Assembly (NCBI RefSeq): GCF_038449125.1
Contig: NZ_CP151800.1
Coordinates: forward strand, 3,940,406-4,004,405
Direction: 5' to 3'
Length of the DNA stretch: 64,000 nt
From: Kosakonia sp. BYX6
GTDB lineage: Bacteria; Pseudomonadota; Gammaproteobacteria; Enterobacterales; Enterobacteriaceae
Positions 22,642 through 32,058 of this stretch are shown here, one piece after another. Numbering within the stretch: position 1 is the first letter of the stretch; the number at the start of each line of letters is the position of its first letter. The notes beneath the pieces are model-generated. The model did not search any database. It was not told the origin of the DNA and worked only from the letters and a program-made list of their open reading frames with translations. Position numbers and translations under genes: made by a program.

Positions 22642-23415
22642 ATGCTGATTTTAATTTCACCTGCTAAAACACTCGATTACCAAAGCCCGCTGGCGACCAC
22701 GCGTTTTACCCAGCCGGAACTGCTGGATTATTCACAGCAACTGATTAAGACCGCCCGCAAACTCTCCGCGCCGCAAATCAAAGCGCTGATGGGGATCAGC
22801 GACAAGCTCGCCGACCTGAACGCGACCCGCTTTCATGACTGGCAGCCGGATTTCACGCCGGAAAATGCCCGCCAGGCGATTCTGGCATTCAAAGGCGATG
22901 TCTATACCGGTTTGCAGGCTGAAACCTTTAGCGAAGCGGATTTCGACTTCGCCCAGCAGCACCTGCGGATGTTATCTGGTTTATATGGCGTGCTGCGCCC
23001 GCTGGATCTGATGCAACCTTACCGCCTCGAAATGGGCATCCGCCTTGAGAATGCCAAAGGCAAAGATCTGTATCAGTTCTGGGGCGATGTGATCACCAAT
23101 AAGCTGAACGACGCCATTACCGCGCAAGGCGACGAGATCGTGGTAAATCTGGCATCCGATGAATATTTCCGCTCCATTAAAATGCAGAAGCTGAAGGCGC
23201 AAATCATCAAGCCAGTGTTCCTTGATGAGAAAAATGGCAAATTCAAAGTGATCAGTTTCTACGCCAAAAAAGCGCGCGGGCTGATGAGCCGTTACATCAT
23301 TGAGCACCGTTTGACGAAACCTGAGCAGTTAACGGGGTTTAATAGCGACGGGTATTTCTTTGATGAGGAAGCCTCTGCACAGGGCGAATTGGTCTTTAAA
23401 CGTCACGCGCAGTAA
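22642..23415 (+). CDS. yaaA: Peroxide stress protein YaaA (DUF328)
   Basis: Cytosolic protein that limits free iron and DNA damage during H2O2 stress; in E. coli it is induced by OxyR and binds DNA. The 257-aa product equals the family length, starting [13 protein letters not shown] and containing the conserved [19 protein letters not shown] (about 114-132) and NLASDEYF. It lies 74 bp after yaaJ on the same strand and ends at a GC-rich inverted repeat shared with convergent yaaX. Confidence 0.95.
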   Translation: MLILISPAKTLDYQSPLATTRFTQPELLDYSQQLIKTARKLSAPQIKALMGISDKLADLNATRFHDWQPDFTPENARQAILAFKGDVYTGLQAETFSEADFDFAQQHLRMLSGLYGVLRPLDLMQPYRLEMGIRLENAKGKDLYQFWGDVITNKLNDAITAQGDEIVVNLASDEYFRSIKMQKLKAQIIKPVFLDEKNGKFKVISFYAKKARGLMSRYIIEHRLTKPEQLTGFNSDGYFFDEEASAQGELVFKRHAQ

Positions 23416-23420
23416 GCGCT

Positions 23421-23444
23421 ACCCTCTCCCGGGCGGGAGAGGGT
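23421..23444. repeat. ACCCTCTCCC inverted repeat between yaaA and yaaX
   Basis: ACCCTCTCCC and GGGAGAGGGT face each other around a short GC loop. This is a common dispersed hairpin in Enterobacter-like genomes; it sits between two convergent genes and has no T-run. It probably marks 3' ends for both mRNAs. Confidence 0.6.
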
Positions 23445-23451
23445 AAGAAGG

Positions 23452-23748
23452 TTATGGATGGCGGTGCCAGTCCCGATCCGGGCCGTCATGGCGATCATCG
23501 TGACGATCGCGGTGGTCATCATGGCGGTCGTCAAAATGGCCGTGCGGCTGCCAGCGGTTTTCACGCCAATCGTAGTGTTTTTGCCACCAGCCATGGTCGC
23601 GCCAGTGGCCGCCATCCCAATAATTACCGCTGTTATCGCGGTCGCCGATTTGCAGTTTCACCGCCGGCACAAGGGTGATTTCTGCGGCCTGAGCCGCCAG
23701 CGGAGCCACCAACATCATAGAAAGCGCTAACATCACAGGTTTCAACAT
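23452..23748 (-). CDS. yaaX: Periplasmic His/Asp-rich small protein YaaX (DUF2502)
   Basis: A 98-aa secreted protein of unknown function. A signal peptide occupies about residues 1-21 with a likely cut after AQA. The mature part keeps the DUF2502 core [17 protein letters not shown]...[13 protein letters not shown] seen in E. coli YaaX and YpeC. The last 35 residues are a low-complexity run rich in His, Asp and Arg, whereas the E. coli tail is Pro/His/Gly-rich. The tail suggests metal or surface binding, but nothing proves it. Position (between thrC and yaaA) supports the assignment. Confidence 0.88.
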   Translation of the reverse strand: MLKPVMLALSMMLVAPLAAQAAEITLVPAVKLQIGDRDNSGNYWDGGHWRDHGWWQKHYDWRENRWQPHGHFDDRHDDHRDRHDDRHDGPDRDWHRHP

Positions 23749-23943
23749 AGGTTACTCCTTTGCATCATCTTGCCCGTTATGGGCCGATGTAAGGAGAGTA
23801 TGCAAAGCCGGTTGAGGTTGTTATTCTCCGCAATCCTAATCTCTGAACGCCCGCATTTATTGGGAATCCCTACGTTTTTCCTGCCAGATCTCCACATAAT
23901 CTCTCCCTGATTCCCCCACTTGTGGGCAGGGGAACCAGAGAAA

Positions 23944-25230
23944 TTACGCTTTGCTCATCATCAACTGGCGTAACGCAGCGAAATCCGCCGGTAAAGAGTG
24001 CGACAGCAGCGGCAGATCCGCACGGTCTGCCAGCTCTTTTGGCAGCGGCAGCGATTCACCGAGGATCGCTTCCACGCTCTCTTTGAACTTCGCCGGATGC
24101 GCTGTACCGAGGAACAAACCATACTCGCCCGGATGCAGCTGATCGCGCAGCGCCCGGTACGCCACGGCGGCATGCGGCTCAGAAACGTAGCCTTTGTCTT
24201 TCAGCTCGCGAATCGTGCCTTTCGTGGTTTCGTCGTCCACGGCGGCATAACCCAGTTCATTCAGGCGCCAGATTTTACGGCGGAAAATCTCTTCAACGCG
24301 CGGCCAGTTGTTCGGCTGGCTAACATCCATGGCGTTCGACAGCGTAGCCTGCGTCGCTTTTGGCTGCCATTCGCCCGCTTTCAGGAAGCGCGGAACGGTG
24401 TCATTGGCGTTGGTCGCGGCGATAAAGCGTTTCACCGGCAGACCCAAAGACTTCGCCAGCAGGCCGGCGGTTAGATCGCCGAAGTTGCCACTTGGCACTG
24501 AAACCACCAGCTGATTGCGCGCTTCTTGCGGTAATTGAGCAACCGCTTCGAAGTAGTAGCAAATCTGCGCCAGCAGACGGCTGATGTTGATAGAGTTCGC
24601 CGAGTTCAGACCCAGCGCGGTTTTCAGCTCTTCGTCGTCGAAGGCTTTTTTCACCAGCGCCTGGCAAGCATCGAAGTCCGCGTCGATCGCCACGGTTTCG
24701 ATATTGCCGCCCAGCGTACAGAACAATTTTTCCTGCAACGGGCTGATTTTGCCCTGCGGGTAGAGGATCACCACGCGGACGTTTTTCATGCCGAAAAACG
24801 CATGCGCCACCGCTGCGCCGGTATCACCGGAGGTTGCAGTCAGAATCGTCACCGGTTTATCGCCGCTGATCGCACTCAGCATCTGCGCCATAAAACGCCC
24901 GCCGAAGTCTTTGAACGCCAGTGTCGGCCCGTGGAATAGCTCCAGGCAGCCGATGTCACTTTCCACTGGCTGAACCGGCGCCGGGAAAGCGAAAGCGGCG
25001 CGAACACGGGCTTCCAGTGCATCTTGCGGAATTTCGTCGCCGATAAACGCAGCGAGGATTTTCGCGCTGCGGGTGACGAAATCCTGGTTCAGCATGTCGT
25101 CGATTTCGGTCAGGTTAAATTCCGGCAAATCGTGCGGGAAGAACAGCCCCTGATTTTTGCCCAGCCCCTGCGTTACGGCCTGCGCAAAGCTGACCTGCTC
25201 ATTGTGATCTTTTAAGTTGTAGAGTTTCAT
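23944..25230 (-). CDS. thrC: Threonine synthase
   Basis: PLP enzyme converting O-phosphohomoserine to threonine, the last step of the pathway. The 428-aa product (E. coli 428) begins MKLYNLKDHNEQVSF. The PLP lysine is Lys107 in PTLAFKDFGGRF, and the phosphate-binding segment SGNFGDL is present. Its start is 3 bp beyond the thrB stop, so the two are translationally linked in thrLABC. Confidence 0.98.
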   Translation of the reverse strand: MKLYNLKDHNEQVSFAQAVTQGLGKNQGLFFPHDLPEFNLTEIDDMLNQDFVTRSAKILAAFIGDEIPQDALEARVRAAFAFPAPVQPVESDIGCLELFHGPTLAFKDFGGRFMAQMLSAISGDKPVTILTATSGDTGAAVAHAFFGMKNVRVVILYPQGKISPLQEKLFCTLGGNIETVAIDADFDACQALVKKAFDDEELKTALGLNSANSINISRLLAQICYYFEAVAQLPQEARNQLVVSVPSGNFGDLTAGLLAKSLGLPVKRFIAATNANDTVPRFLKAGEWQPKATQATLSNAMDVSQPNNWPRVEEIFRRKIWRLNELGYAAVDDETTKGTIRELKDKGYVSEPHAAVAYRALRDQLHPGEYGLFLGTAHPAKFKESVEAILGESLPLPKELADRADLPLLSHSLPADFAALRQLMMSKA

Positions 25231-25233
25231 TGG

Positions 25234-26163
25234 TTATCCCACTACGCGTGCGCCCGCCGTGTCCAGCCGGCAAATATGAACGAAGCCTTCCTGATTTTGC
25301 AGATAGTGTTTGCCGAGCCAGTCGGCTACGCGCTGGGCGGTATCCGGCTTGTCGCATAACGCGAACAACGTTGGCCCGGAACCGGAGATCCCGCAAGCCA
25401 GCGCGCCAATATCAGCCACTGCCTGACGCGCTTCACCAAAGCCTGGCAGCAACTTCATGCGGTACGGTTCGGCAATCACGTCTTTCATTAGTTTTGCCGC
25501 CAGCGCGGGCTGGCGGGTATAACAGGCATGAATAAAGCCTGCCAGATGACGCCCGTGAGCAATACAGTCCTGGCGGCGATATTGCGCAGGCAGAATCGCG
25601 CGCGCCTCCGCCGTTGAGACTTTAATGCCCGGATAGGCAAGTACCCACAACCACTCATCAAAGCCTGGCACCTGCTGGCTGATAATGCCGCTTTCCTCAA
25701 TCATCAGCTGCATGCCGCCCAGGAAGCACGGCGCGACATTATCGTAATGCACGCTGCCGGAAATACGCCCTTCTAGCTCGCCCATTAACGCCAGCATCCG
25801 CACATCGTCCAGCGGCTTTCCGCAGAACTCATTCATTGCTACTAGCGCCGCCACAACGGAGCAGGCGCTGGAACCGAGGCCGGAGCCAATCGGCATGTTT
25901 TTTTCTAACGTCATCGCGACCGGAACCTGCTTGCCAATCTCCTGGCAGAATAGCTCCCAGCATTGATAAACGATATTCTCCCGCGGCTCGCTCGGTAATT
26001 TACTGGCGAAACGGCCAATATTGTTCAGGCTAAATTGCTCTGCGGCTTCCACAGAAACATTGTCACCCAGCAACGTGCCATCAACCGGCGTTACCGCCGC
26101 ACCAAGCACATCAAATCCTACGCTCATATTGGCGCTTGAAGCCGGAGCATACACCTTGACCAT
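25234..26163 (-). CDS. thrB: Homoserine kinase
   Basis: Phosphorylates homoserine with ATP. The ATG at 26163 gives [18 protein letters not shown] and 309 aa (E. coli 310); the 15-codon upstream extension reads the end of thrA. It is a GHMP kinase with the phosphate-binding loop [11 protein letters not shown] at residues 91-101. Only one base separates the thrA stop from this ATG, tight coupling within the thr operon. Confidence 0.98.
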   Translation of the reverse strand: MVKVYAPASSANMSVGFDVLGAAVTPVDGTLLGDNVSVEAAEQFSLNNIGRFASKLPSEPRENIVYQCWELFCQEIGKQVPVAMTLEKNMPIGSGLGSSACSVVAALVAMNEFCGKPLDDVRMLALMGELEGRISGSVHYDNVAPCFLGGMQLMIEESGIISQQVPGFDEWLWVLAYPGIKVSTAEARAILPAQYRRQDCIAHGRHLAGFIHACYTRQPALAAKLMKDVIAEPYRMKLLPGFGEARQAVADIGALACGISGSGPTLFALCDKPDTAQRVADWLGKHYLQNQEGFVHICRLDTAGARVVG

Positions 26164-26164
26164 C

Positions 26165-28627
26165 TTAGACTCCCAACTTCCAGGACAGGGTACGCAGCAG
26201 GTCAGCAAACACCCCCGCCGCCGTCACATCGTTACCCGCGCCGTAACCGCGCAACACCAGCGGCAGCGGCTGGTAATAATGGCTGTAGAACGCCAATGCG
26301 TTCTCGCCGTTTTTCACTTTAAACAACGGATCGTTGCCGTCAACCGCCGCGATCTTCACGCGACAAGTGCCATCTTCTTCGATATTGCCAACATAGCGCA
26401 GCACTTTGCCTTCGTCACGGGCTTGCGCCACGCGGCTGGCAAATTCATCGTCCAACGATGGCAGACGCGCCATAAAGCTGTCGACATCGCCGGAATCATC
26501 AAAGGTCGCAGGCAATACAGGCTCAATCACGATATCGGAAAGCTCCAGCTCACGGCCGGTTTCACGGGCCAGGATCAGCAACTTACGCGCCACATCCATG
26601 CCGGAGAGATCGTCTCGCGGATCCGGTTCGGTGTAACCCAGCTCGCGTGCAACGTTGGTGGCTTCCGACAGGCTCATGCCCTCGTCCAGTTTGCCGAAGA
26701 TAAACGACAATGAACCGGAAAGGATCCCGGAGAAACGCTGCAACTCATCCCCGGCGTTAAGCAGGTTTTGCAGGTTCTCGATCACTGGCAAACCCGCACC
26801 AACGTTGGTGTCATACAGAAACTTGCGGCGGGATTTTTCCGCTGCGCGACGCAGCTGATGGTAGTAATCCATCGACGAGGTGTTGGCTTTTTTGTTCGGC
26901 GTGACGACGTGGAAACCCTCGCGCAGGAAATCGGCGTACTGATCGGCAACCGCCTGATTGGATGTACAATCGACGATCACCGGGTTCAGCAAGTGATACT
27001 CCTTCACCAGGCGAATCAGGCGCCCCAGATTGAACGGCTCCTTCGCGTTGGCCATTTCGGCACGCCAGTTATCCAGATTCAGGCCATGGACATTGGTCAA
27101 CAGCGCTTTGGAATTCGCCACGCCGCAGACGCGCAGATCGATATGCTTGTTTTTCAGCCACGCTTGCTGACGCTTAAGCTGCTCCAACAACGCGCCGCCA
27201 ACGCCGCCGATGCCAATAACAAACACTTCAATGACTTGATCGGTGTTGAACAACATCTGATGCGTTACGCGTACGCCAGTGGTGGCGTCGTCGTTGCTCA
27301 CCACCACCGAAATTGAACGCTCGGAAGAGCCCTGGGCAATCGCCACGATATTGATATTGGCGCGGGCCAGCGCAGCAAAGAATTTCGCCGAGATGCCGCG
27401 CAGCGTACGCATACCGTCGCCCACCACGGAAATGATCGCCAGATGTTCCATAACGGCCAGCGGTTCCAGCAAACCCTCTTTCAATTCGAGATAAAACTCA
27501 TCGTTCATGGCGCGCTGTGCGCGGGCGCAGTCGGACTGCGGCACACAGAAACTGATGCTGTACTCCGAAGACGATTGGGTGATCAACACCACGGAGATCC
27601 CGGAGCGGGACATCGCGGCGAAAACGCGCGCCGCCATGCCGATCATGCCTTTCATCCCCGGCCCGGAGACGCTAAACATCGCCATGTTATTCAGGTTGGA
27701 AATGCCTTTAACCGGAAGGCCGTCTTCATCGGACGTCGCGCCAATCAGCGTGCCTGGTGCTTGCGGGTTTCCGGTGTTTTTAATCAGGCAAGGGATTTGG
27801 AACTGGGCAATGGGGGTGATGGTGCGAGGGTGAAGAACTTTAGCGCCGAAGTAGGAAAGCTCCATGGCTTCCTGATACGACATCGACTTCAGCAGCCTGG
27901 CGTCTGGAACCTGGCGCGGGTCGCAGGTATAAACACCGTCGACATCAGTCCAGATCTCACAGCAATCGGCACGTAAACAGGCGGCAAGAACGGCAGCGGA
28001 ATAGTCGGAACCGTTACGCCCGAGCACGACCAATTCCCCCTTCTCGTTACCGGCAGTGAAACCGGCCATCAACACCATATGATCTTGCGGGATACGGCTG
28101 GCATCAATGCGACGCGTGGATTCTGCGATATCAACCGTTGATTCCAGATAGTGGCCGACTGCGAGTAATTTTTCGACCGGATCGATAACCGTCACTTTAT
28201 GACCACGCGCTTCCAACAGCCCGGCCATGATGGCGATGGAGAGTTTTTCACCGCGGCAGATAAGCGCGGCGTTGATGCTGTCCGGGCACTGGCCAAGCAG
28301 ACTGATGCCATGCAGAACGTGTTTGATCTGAGCGAATTCAAGTTCAACGAAGTTTTTTAACTGGGCGAGTGGAAAACCAAGCTGTGCGTCCGCCAGGCCT
28401 TGCAGAAGCTCAGAGAAAATATGTTCGGCATCGCTAATATTCGGTACTGCATCCTGGCCGCCGATCGTTTTTTCGATCATCGCGACCAGGTGATTGGTGA
28501 TTTTCGCCGGGGCAGAGAGCACAGTCGCGACCTGCCCCTGCCTGGCATTGCTTTCCAGGATGTCGGCAACGCGCAGAAAACGTTCCGCATTTGCCACTGA
28601 TGTACCGCCGAACTTCAACACTCGCAT
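26165..28627 (-). CDS. thrA: Bifunctional aspartokinase I / homoserine dehydrogenase I
   Basis: Catalyses the first and third steps of threonine synthesis and is feedback-inhibited by threonine. The 820-aa protein equals the E. coli length and is highly conserved. The aspartokinase domain spans 1-250 ([11 protein letters not shown] at residues 5-15), with two regulatory ACT-type segments at about 310-450. The NAD(P)-binding [13 protein letters not shown] follows near 470, then the homoserine dehydrogenase catalytic domain. It is the first structural gene after the thrL attenuator. Confidence 0.98.
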   Translation of the reverse strand: MRVLKFGGTSVANAERFLRVADILESNARQGQVATVLSAPAKITNHLVAMIEKTIGGQDAVPNISDAEHIFSELLQGLADAQLGFPLAQLKNFVELEFAQIKHVLHGISLLGQCPDSINAALICRGEKLSIAIMAGLLEARGHKVTVIDPVEKLLAVGHYLESTVDIAESTRRIDASRIPQDHMVLMAGFTAGNEKGELVVLGRNGSDYSAAVLAACLRADCCEIWTDVDGVYTCDPRQVPDARLLKSMSYQEAMELSYFGAKVLHPRTITPIAQFQIPCLIKNTGNPQAPGTLIGATSDEDGLPVKGISNLNNMAMFSVSGPGMKGMIGMAARVFAAMSRSGISVVLITQSSSEYSISFCVPQSDCARAQRAMNDEFYLELKEGLLEPLAVMEHLAIISVVGDGMRTLRGISAKFFAALARANINIVAIAQGSSERSISVVVSNDDATTGVRVTHQMLFNTDQVIEVFVIGIGGVGGALLEQLKRQQAWLKNKHIDLRVCGVANSKALLTNVHGLNLDNWRAEMANAKEPFNLGRLIRLVKEYHLLNPVIVDCTSNQAVADQYADFLREGFHVVTPNKKANTSSMDYYHQLRRAAEKSRRKFLYDTNVGAGLPVIENLQNLLNAGDELQRFSGILSGSLSFIFGKLDEGMSLSEATNVARELGYTEPDPRDDLSGMDVARKLLILARETGRELELSDIVIEPVLPATFDDSGDVDSFMARLPSLDDEFASRVAQARDEGKVLRYVGNIEEDGTCRVKIAAVDGNDPLFKVKNGENALAFYSHYYQPLPLVLRGYGAGNDVTAAGVFADLLRTLSWKLGV

Positions 28628-28652
28628 GGTTTTACCCCTTGATCTTTGGTCG

Positions 28653-28683
28653 AAAAAAAAGCCCGCACTGTTCAGGTGCGGGC
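28653..28683 (-). terminator. thr operon attenuator
   Basis: The stem GCCCGCAC-CTGAACA-GTGCGGGC (28661-28683) is followed on the minus strand by eight T. It lies between thrL and thrA and overlaps the end of the leader control region. Ribosome stalling at the Thr/Ile codons of thrL would favour an antiterminator. Confidence 0.93.
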
Positions 28684-28707
28684 TTTTTTCTGTGTTTCCT
28701 GTACGCG

Positions 28708-28776
28708 TCAGCCCGCACCGTTACCTGTGGTAATGGTGATGGTTGTAATCGTGGTAATGGTGCCGATGCGTGTCAT
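28708..28776 (-). CDS. thrL: thr operon leader peptide
   Basis: A 22-codon leader read from the ATG at 28774-28776 to a TGA at 28708. The peptide [22 protein letters not shown] (shown here as its composition: nine Thr and five Ile) matches the E. coli leader in layout but begins MTRIG instead of MKRIS. Its Thr/Ile codons sense charged tRNA levels to set attenuation ahead of thrA. Confidence 0.95.
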   Translation of the reverse strand: MTRIGTITTITTITITTGNGAG

Positions 28777-28818
28777 GGATGTTGTGTGCTCTGTATTATT
28801 ATCTGTCTGTGCTGTATG

Positions 28819-28854
28819 CCTATATTGGTTAAAGTATCTGCCTGCTTAAGTCAA
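28819..28854 (-). promoter_or_regulatory. thrLABC promoter
   Basis: On the minus strand TTGACT (28849-28854) precedes the ACTTTAACCAATATAGG stretch that is conserved with the E. coli thr promoter, about 45 bp before the thrL ATG. The exact -10 hexamer was not resolved. Confidence 0.75.
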
Positions 28855-28985
28855 TTTATTTTTGATTTCTGCTCTTTTTGTTGAATCGTCGCCTGAACTG
28901 AAACCAGTCTGCCAGACAACCATTAGAGCCATTAATATTGCTAATCGCAGCATCATTAACTATAAGCAAGTCATATTGCGGTAAC

Positions 28986-29672
28986 TTACTCGATAAGCTT
29001 TTTTTCGATGTCGTGGAGTAAACGATGCAACATTGCGGTGTCGCGCTGCTCAAGTAAGCCAAGCCGCTGATCTAACCAGTCAGCCATTTTGATATCATCC
29101 GCCACGCCCAATTTTTCCAATAACTCACGTGCACGCAAGCGCAACGCCCGCAGCTGATTGTCGTCGACCGGCGCTACTTCTTTGGGAGCATTTTGCATTA
29201 AAGATGCTAATTGGTAGCAAAAAACCATTACCGCCTGGCCCAGGTTAAGCGAAGGATAATCCGCCGCCATCGGCACACCGGTTAATACGTCCGCCAGCGC
29301 CAACTCTTCGTTGGTCAGCCCGGAATCTTCACGCCCAAAAACCAGCGCCGCACCGCTAAGCCATGCGCTTTTCTCTTGTAATAGCGGCACTAATTGCGCT
29401 GGAGTGGCGTAATAATGGAATTTCGCCCGGCTGCGCGCGGTTGTAGCAATGGTGAAAGGAATATCTGCGAGTGCGTCGGCAAGTGTTGAATAAGTTTTAG
29501 CATTATCAAGGATATCGCCGGAGCCGTGCGCAACACGCCGCGCAGCTTCTTGCAAATGTGCCTCACTATCCACGATGCGCAGGTCGTGAAACCCCATGGT
29601 TTTCATTGCCCGGGCAGCCGCGCCGACATTTTCCGCTCTCGCGGGGGAAACAAGTACTACAGCCAGTTGCAT
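28986..29672 (-). CDS. yjtD: SPOUT-type tRNA/rRNA methyltransferase YjtD (TrmJ-related)
   Basis: A 228-aa protein, same length as E. coli YjtD (also called LasT). N-terminal SpoU/TrmH fold with ARAENVGAAARAMKTMGF (about 11-28), GREDSGLTNEEL (about 113-124) and the knot motif PSLNLGQAVMVF (about 140-151) that binds AdoMet. The RNA target is not established; TrmJ, its closest characterised relative, 2'-O-methylates position 32 of tRNAs. It follows the thr promoter region on the minus strand as in K-12. Confidence 0.9.
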   Translation of the reverse strand: MQLAVVLVSPARAENVGAAARAMKTMGFHDLRIVDSEAHLQEAARRVAHGSGDILDNAKTYSTLADALADIPFTIATTARSRAKFHYYATPAQLVPLLQEKSAWLSGAALVFGREDSGLTNEELALADVLTGVPMAADYPSLNLGQAVMVFCYQLASLMQNAPKEVAPVDDNQLRALRLRARELLEKLGVADDIKMADWLDQRLGLLEQRDTAMLHRLLHDIEKKLIE

Positions 29673-30069
29673 CTTAATCTTCTCTTTTTACTGATTCGCG
29701 TAAAATGTGACTTATATCAACATACTACGCGGAGCGAATTTACAATTGTGTAACACCAGTCACTGATTTTACCCGCGTCTAAGCTTAAAAAAAGCTAAAC
29801 TGTTTATCAGTAATATTACCTGCTAAGATGTTAACAGAAGGCGCTTATCCCTCTGTTTATCCTTGGCATTTTAATACAGAATTTTGCAGTTGTGTTGGAT
29901 TCAGGCTATTTATCAATTAATATGCGCAACTAGTTGGTTTATTGAAAAATTGTAAGAAAAGCTAGCAGCTGGCTATCAGGATTTCGCTAAACTGTTAACG
30001 TGCTACAATTGAACTTGATATATGTCAACGAAGCGTAGTTTTATTGAGTGTCAATTACGTCTTGGCCTG
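29673..30069. other. yjtD-arcA intergenic region, AT-rich, control sequences only
   Basis: About 400 AT-rich bases with no supported gene. It is upstream of both yjtD (minus) and arcA (plus, about 240-630 bp away). E. coli arcA has several promoters and an Fnr-activated start in the equivalent region. I could not assign individual boxes with confidence. Confidence 0.5.
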
Positions 30070-30210
30070 TTATGTTGCTGTTAAAATGGTTAGGATGACA
30101 GCCGTTTTTGACACTGTCGGGTTCAGAGGGAAAGTGCCCACGACCAAGCTAATGATGTTGTTGACGTTGATGGAAAGTGCATCAAGAACGCAATTACGTA
30201 CTTTAGTCAT
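30070..30210 (-). CDS. yjjY: Small conserved ORF YjjY upstream of arcA
   Basis: A 46-codon frame on the minus strand, ATG at 30208-30210, TAA at 30070-30072. The peptide starts MTKVRNCVLDALSINVNNII and ends ILTILTAT. It matches the E. coli YjjY sequence as I remember it over its full 46 residues with only about two changes (Ile to Val, Asp to Asn). Function is unknown. It lies antisense within the arcA 5' leader region, so conservation could reflect leader RNA rather than protein. Most substitutions I can see are conservative, which is compatible with coding. Confidence 0.6.
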   Translation of the reverse strand: MTKVRNCVLDALSINVNNIISLVVGTFPLNPTVSKTAVILTILTAT

Positions 30211-30304
30211 GTTATGCCGTCATGTTAATTTTCGACATGTACCAGGCTGGTCAGGGACTTTTGTACTTCCTGTTTCGATTTAGTTGGCAATTTAGGTAGC
30301 AAAC

Positions 30305-31021
30305 ATGCAGACCCCGCACATTCTTATTGTTGAAGACGAGTTGGTAACACGCAACACGTTAAAAAGCATTTTCGAAGCAGAAGGCTACGATGTCTTTGAA
30401 GCGACTGATGGCGCTGAAATGCATCAGATCCTTTCTGAAAACGATGTCAACCTGGTGATCATGGATATCAACCTGCCGGGTAAAAACGGTCTTTTACTGG
30501 CGCGTGAATTGCGTGAGCAGGCGAATGTCGCTCTGATGTTCCTGACAGGCCGTGATAATGAAGTCGATAAGATTTTGGGCCTCGAAATTGGCGCTGATGA
30601 CTATATCACCAAACCGTTTAACCCACGCGAATTGACTATCCGTGCACGTAACCTCCTGTCTCGTACCATGAATCTGGGTACCATCAGCGAAGAGCGTCGC
30701 AGCGTTGATAGCTATAAGTTCAATGGTTGGGAACTGGATATTAATAGTCGTTCGCTGATTAGCCCGAACGGCGAGCAGTATAAACTGCCGCGCAGTGAAT
30801 TCCGCGCTATGCTGCATTTCTGCGAAAATCCGGGCAAAATTCAATCGCGTGCTGAGCTGTTGAAAAAAATGACCGGTCGCGAGCTGAAACCGCACGACCG
30901 TACTGTGGACGTGACCATCCGCCGTATTCGTAAGCATTTCGAGTCCACTCCGGATACCCCGGAAATTATCGCCACCATTCACGGTGAAGGTTACCGTTTC
31001 TGCGGCGATCTGCAGGAATAA
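30305..31021 (+). CDS. arcA: Two-component response regulator ArcA
   Basis: Global regulator of respiratory metabolism, phosphorylated by ArcB under low oxygen. The 238-aa product (E. coli 238) has a receiver domain (1-120) with acidic pocket Glu10-Asp11, phosphoacceptor Asp54 in VIMDINLPG and the conserved Lys in ADDYITKPF. An OmpR-type winged HTH covers about 135-232. It has a long upstream region containing yjjY on the other strand and a strong terminator 15 bp downstream. Confidence 0.98.
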   Translation: MQTPHILIVEDELVTRNTLKSIFEAEGYDVFEATDGAEMHQILSENDVNLVIMDINLPGKNGLLLARELREQANVALMFLTGRDNEVDKILGLEIGADDYITKPFNPRELTIRARNLLSRTMNLGTISEERRSVDSYKFNGWELDINSRSLISPNGEQYKLPRSEFRAMLHFCENPGKIQSRAELLKKMTGRELKPHDRTVDVTIRRIRKHFESTPDTPEIIATIHGEGYRFCGDLQE

Positions 31022-31033
31022 GCGAATCCAAAC

Positions 31034-31064
31034 GAAAAAGCGGCGCAATGCGCCGCTTTTTTAT
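31034..31064 (+). terminator. arcA terminator
   Basis: The stem AAAAAGCGGCGC-AAT-GCGCCGCTTTTTT follows the arcA stop by about 15 bp and carries both A- and T-runs, so it could also stop minus-strand transcription from creA. Confidence 0.9.
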
Positions 31065-31076
31065 TCTCTTTTTATT

Positions 31077-31361
31077 TCAGAGACGTAACTCATCTTCCGT
31101 TTCAGGCGCTGACGTCGCCATTTTTTTCCTGCCGCCGAGATGCATACCAGTCAAACTTACGCACCAAGCAACCTTGCTGTATCTGGCAAGACGTCATCGA
31201 CCCATATGATCATCCGCTCGCTGCACCGCAGCGTCAAGAACCGGCAACCCTCGCTCAAACGCCGTAACCGTGAACTCATCTTGTTGCAACATGTAAATCA
31301 ATGTTTCGGCGATACTGACTTCCTCTTTCACCGGCCAAATCAGCAGTTGCGGCATAGACAT
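31077..31361 (-). pseudogene. creB: creBCD deletion scar: creB 5' remnant joined to a probable creD 3' end
   Basis: Starting 5 bp after the creA stop is a minus-strand ATG (31359-31361) whose 55-codon frame resembles the CreB response-regulator N-terminus. Segments such as IAETLIYMLQQDEF and FERGLPVLDAA (E. coli: IADTLVYMLQQEGF, FERGLPVLDKA) align, but the acidic pair and phosphoacceptor context are already damaged. The frame stops at 31194; shifting frame continues as MIIWVDDVLPD, similar to the CreB MILDVGLPD segment. About 30 bases on, RKFDWYA (31141-31164) and a final TEDELRL resemble a CreD C-terminus (weaker, from memory). No creC sequence remains. The order creA-creB-creD against arcA is that of E. 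coli creABCD. Confidence 0.72.
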
Positions 31362-31366
31362 TCTGT

Positions 31367-31840
31367 TTACTTACTCCATGGCATGATCGGCACCGCGCTC
31401 AAGGCGTTTTTCGGCGAACCTTCAACCACTTTATCGGAATAAGCTAAATAGGCCAGGGTGTTACGTTTCGCATCGTAGAAGCGCACCACTTGTAATTTCT
31501 TAAACACCAGAGAGGTGCGCTTCTGAAATACGACATCGCCCTGGGCTTTGCCATTTCTGACCTTGTCGCTCAGCTCGACCGGCCCGACCTGCTGGCAGGA
31601 GATCGCCGCGTCAGAGGTATCTTCTGCTAACCCCAGCCCGCCTTTGATGCCACCGGTTTTAGCCCGGCTGATGTAACAAGTAACATTCTTCACATCGGGA
31701 TCATCGAAAGCCTCCACGACGATTTTGTGATCCGGGCCAAAAATTTTGAATACGGTATCCACCGAGCCGATCTGTTCCGCCTGTGCAGAACTGAATACTG
31801 CCAAAACCAACGCCGAGAGTATTAACTTTGTGTATTTCAT
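31367..31840 (-). CDS. creA: CreA family periplasmic protein
   Basis: A 157-aa secreted protein of unknown function, same length as E. coli CreA. Start chosen at [16 protein letters not shown] (31840), with a signal peptide of about 20 residues cut after AQA; the frame is open 11 codons upstream. The conserved body includes [33 protein letters not shown] and a pair of cysteines likely to form a disulfide. In E. coli it heads creABCD; here it stands alone because the other three genes are reduced to a scar just downstream. Confidence 0.93.
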   Translation of the reverse strand: MKYTKLILSALVLAVFSSAQAEQIGSVDTVFKIFGPDHKIVVEAFDDPDVKNVTCYISRAKTGGIKGGLGLAEDTSDAAISCQQVGPVELSDKVRNGKAQGDVVFQKRTSLVFKKLQVVRFYDAKRNTLAYLAYSDKVVEGSPKNALSAVPIMPWSK

Positions 31841-32058
31841 ATTGTTACCATTTTTAAATATAACGTGATGCAACTATTCAGTTTCCGAATGAGAAAATGT
31901 TTGCAGATCACCGATTTACAAAATTTATGATGAAAATCAGGCACAATGCGAACTTGTGCACAAAAAAAACACTGAATGCTAAAGCCTTAAAAACCCGCTA
32001 TCATCCCTCTCCTGGTATCTGGCGGTCATTACTGCCGTGTTAAGGAAGAGGATATTGT

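Noticed and set aside
23458-23730. Hydrophobic 90-codon ORF opposite yaaX
   Set aside because: Its Val/Ile-rich sequence is the complement of the His/Asp repeat in yaaX; yaaX has a signal peptide and family match, this frame has neither.
30044-30283. 79-codon plus-strand ORF upstream of arcA
   Set aside because: It overlaps yjjY on the other strand, has no Shine-Dalgarno or known domain, and looks like the reverse of the conserved yjjY block.
31140-31442. 100-codon plus-strand ORF between arcA and creA
   Set aside because: It is antisense to the creB/creD scar and runs into creA; no domain or start signal.
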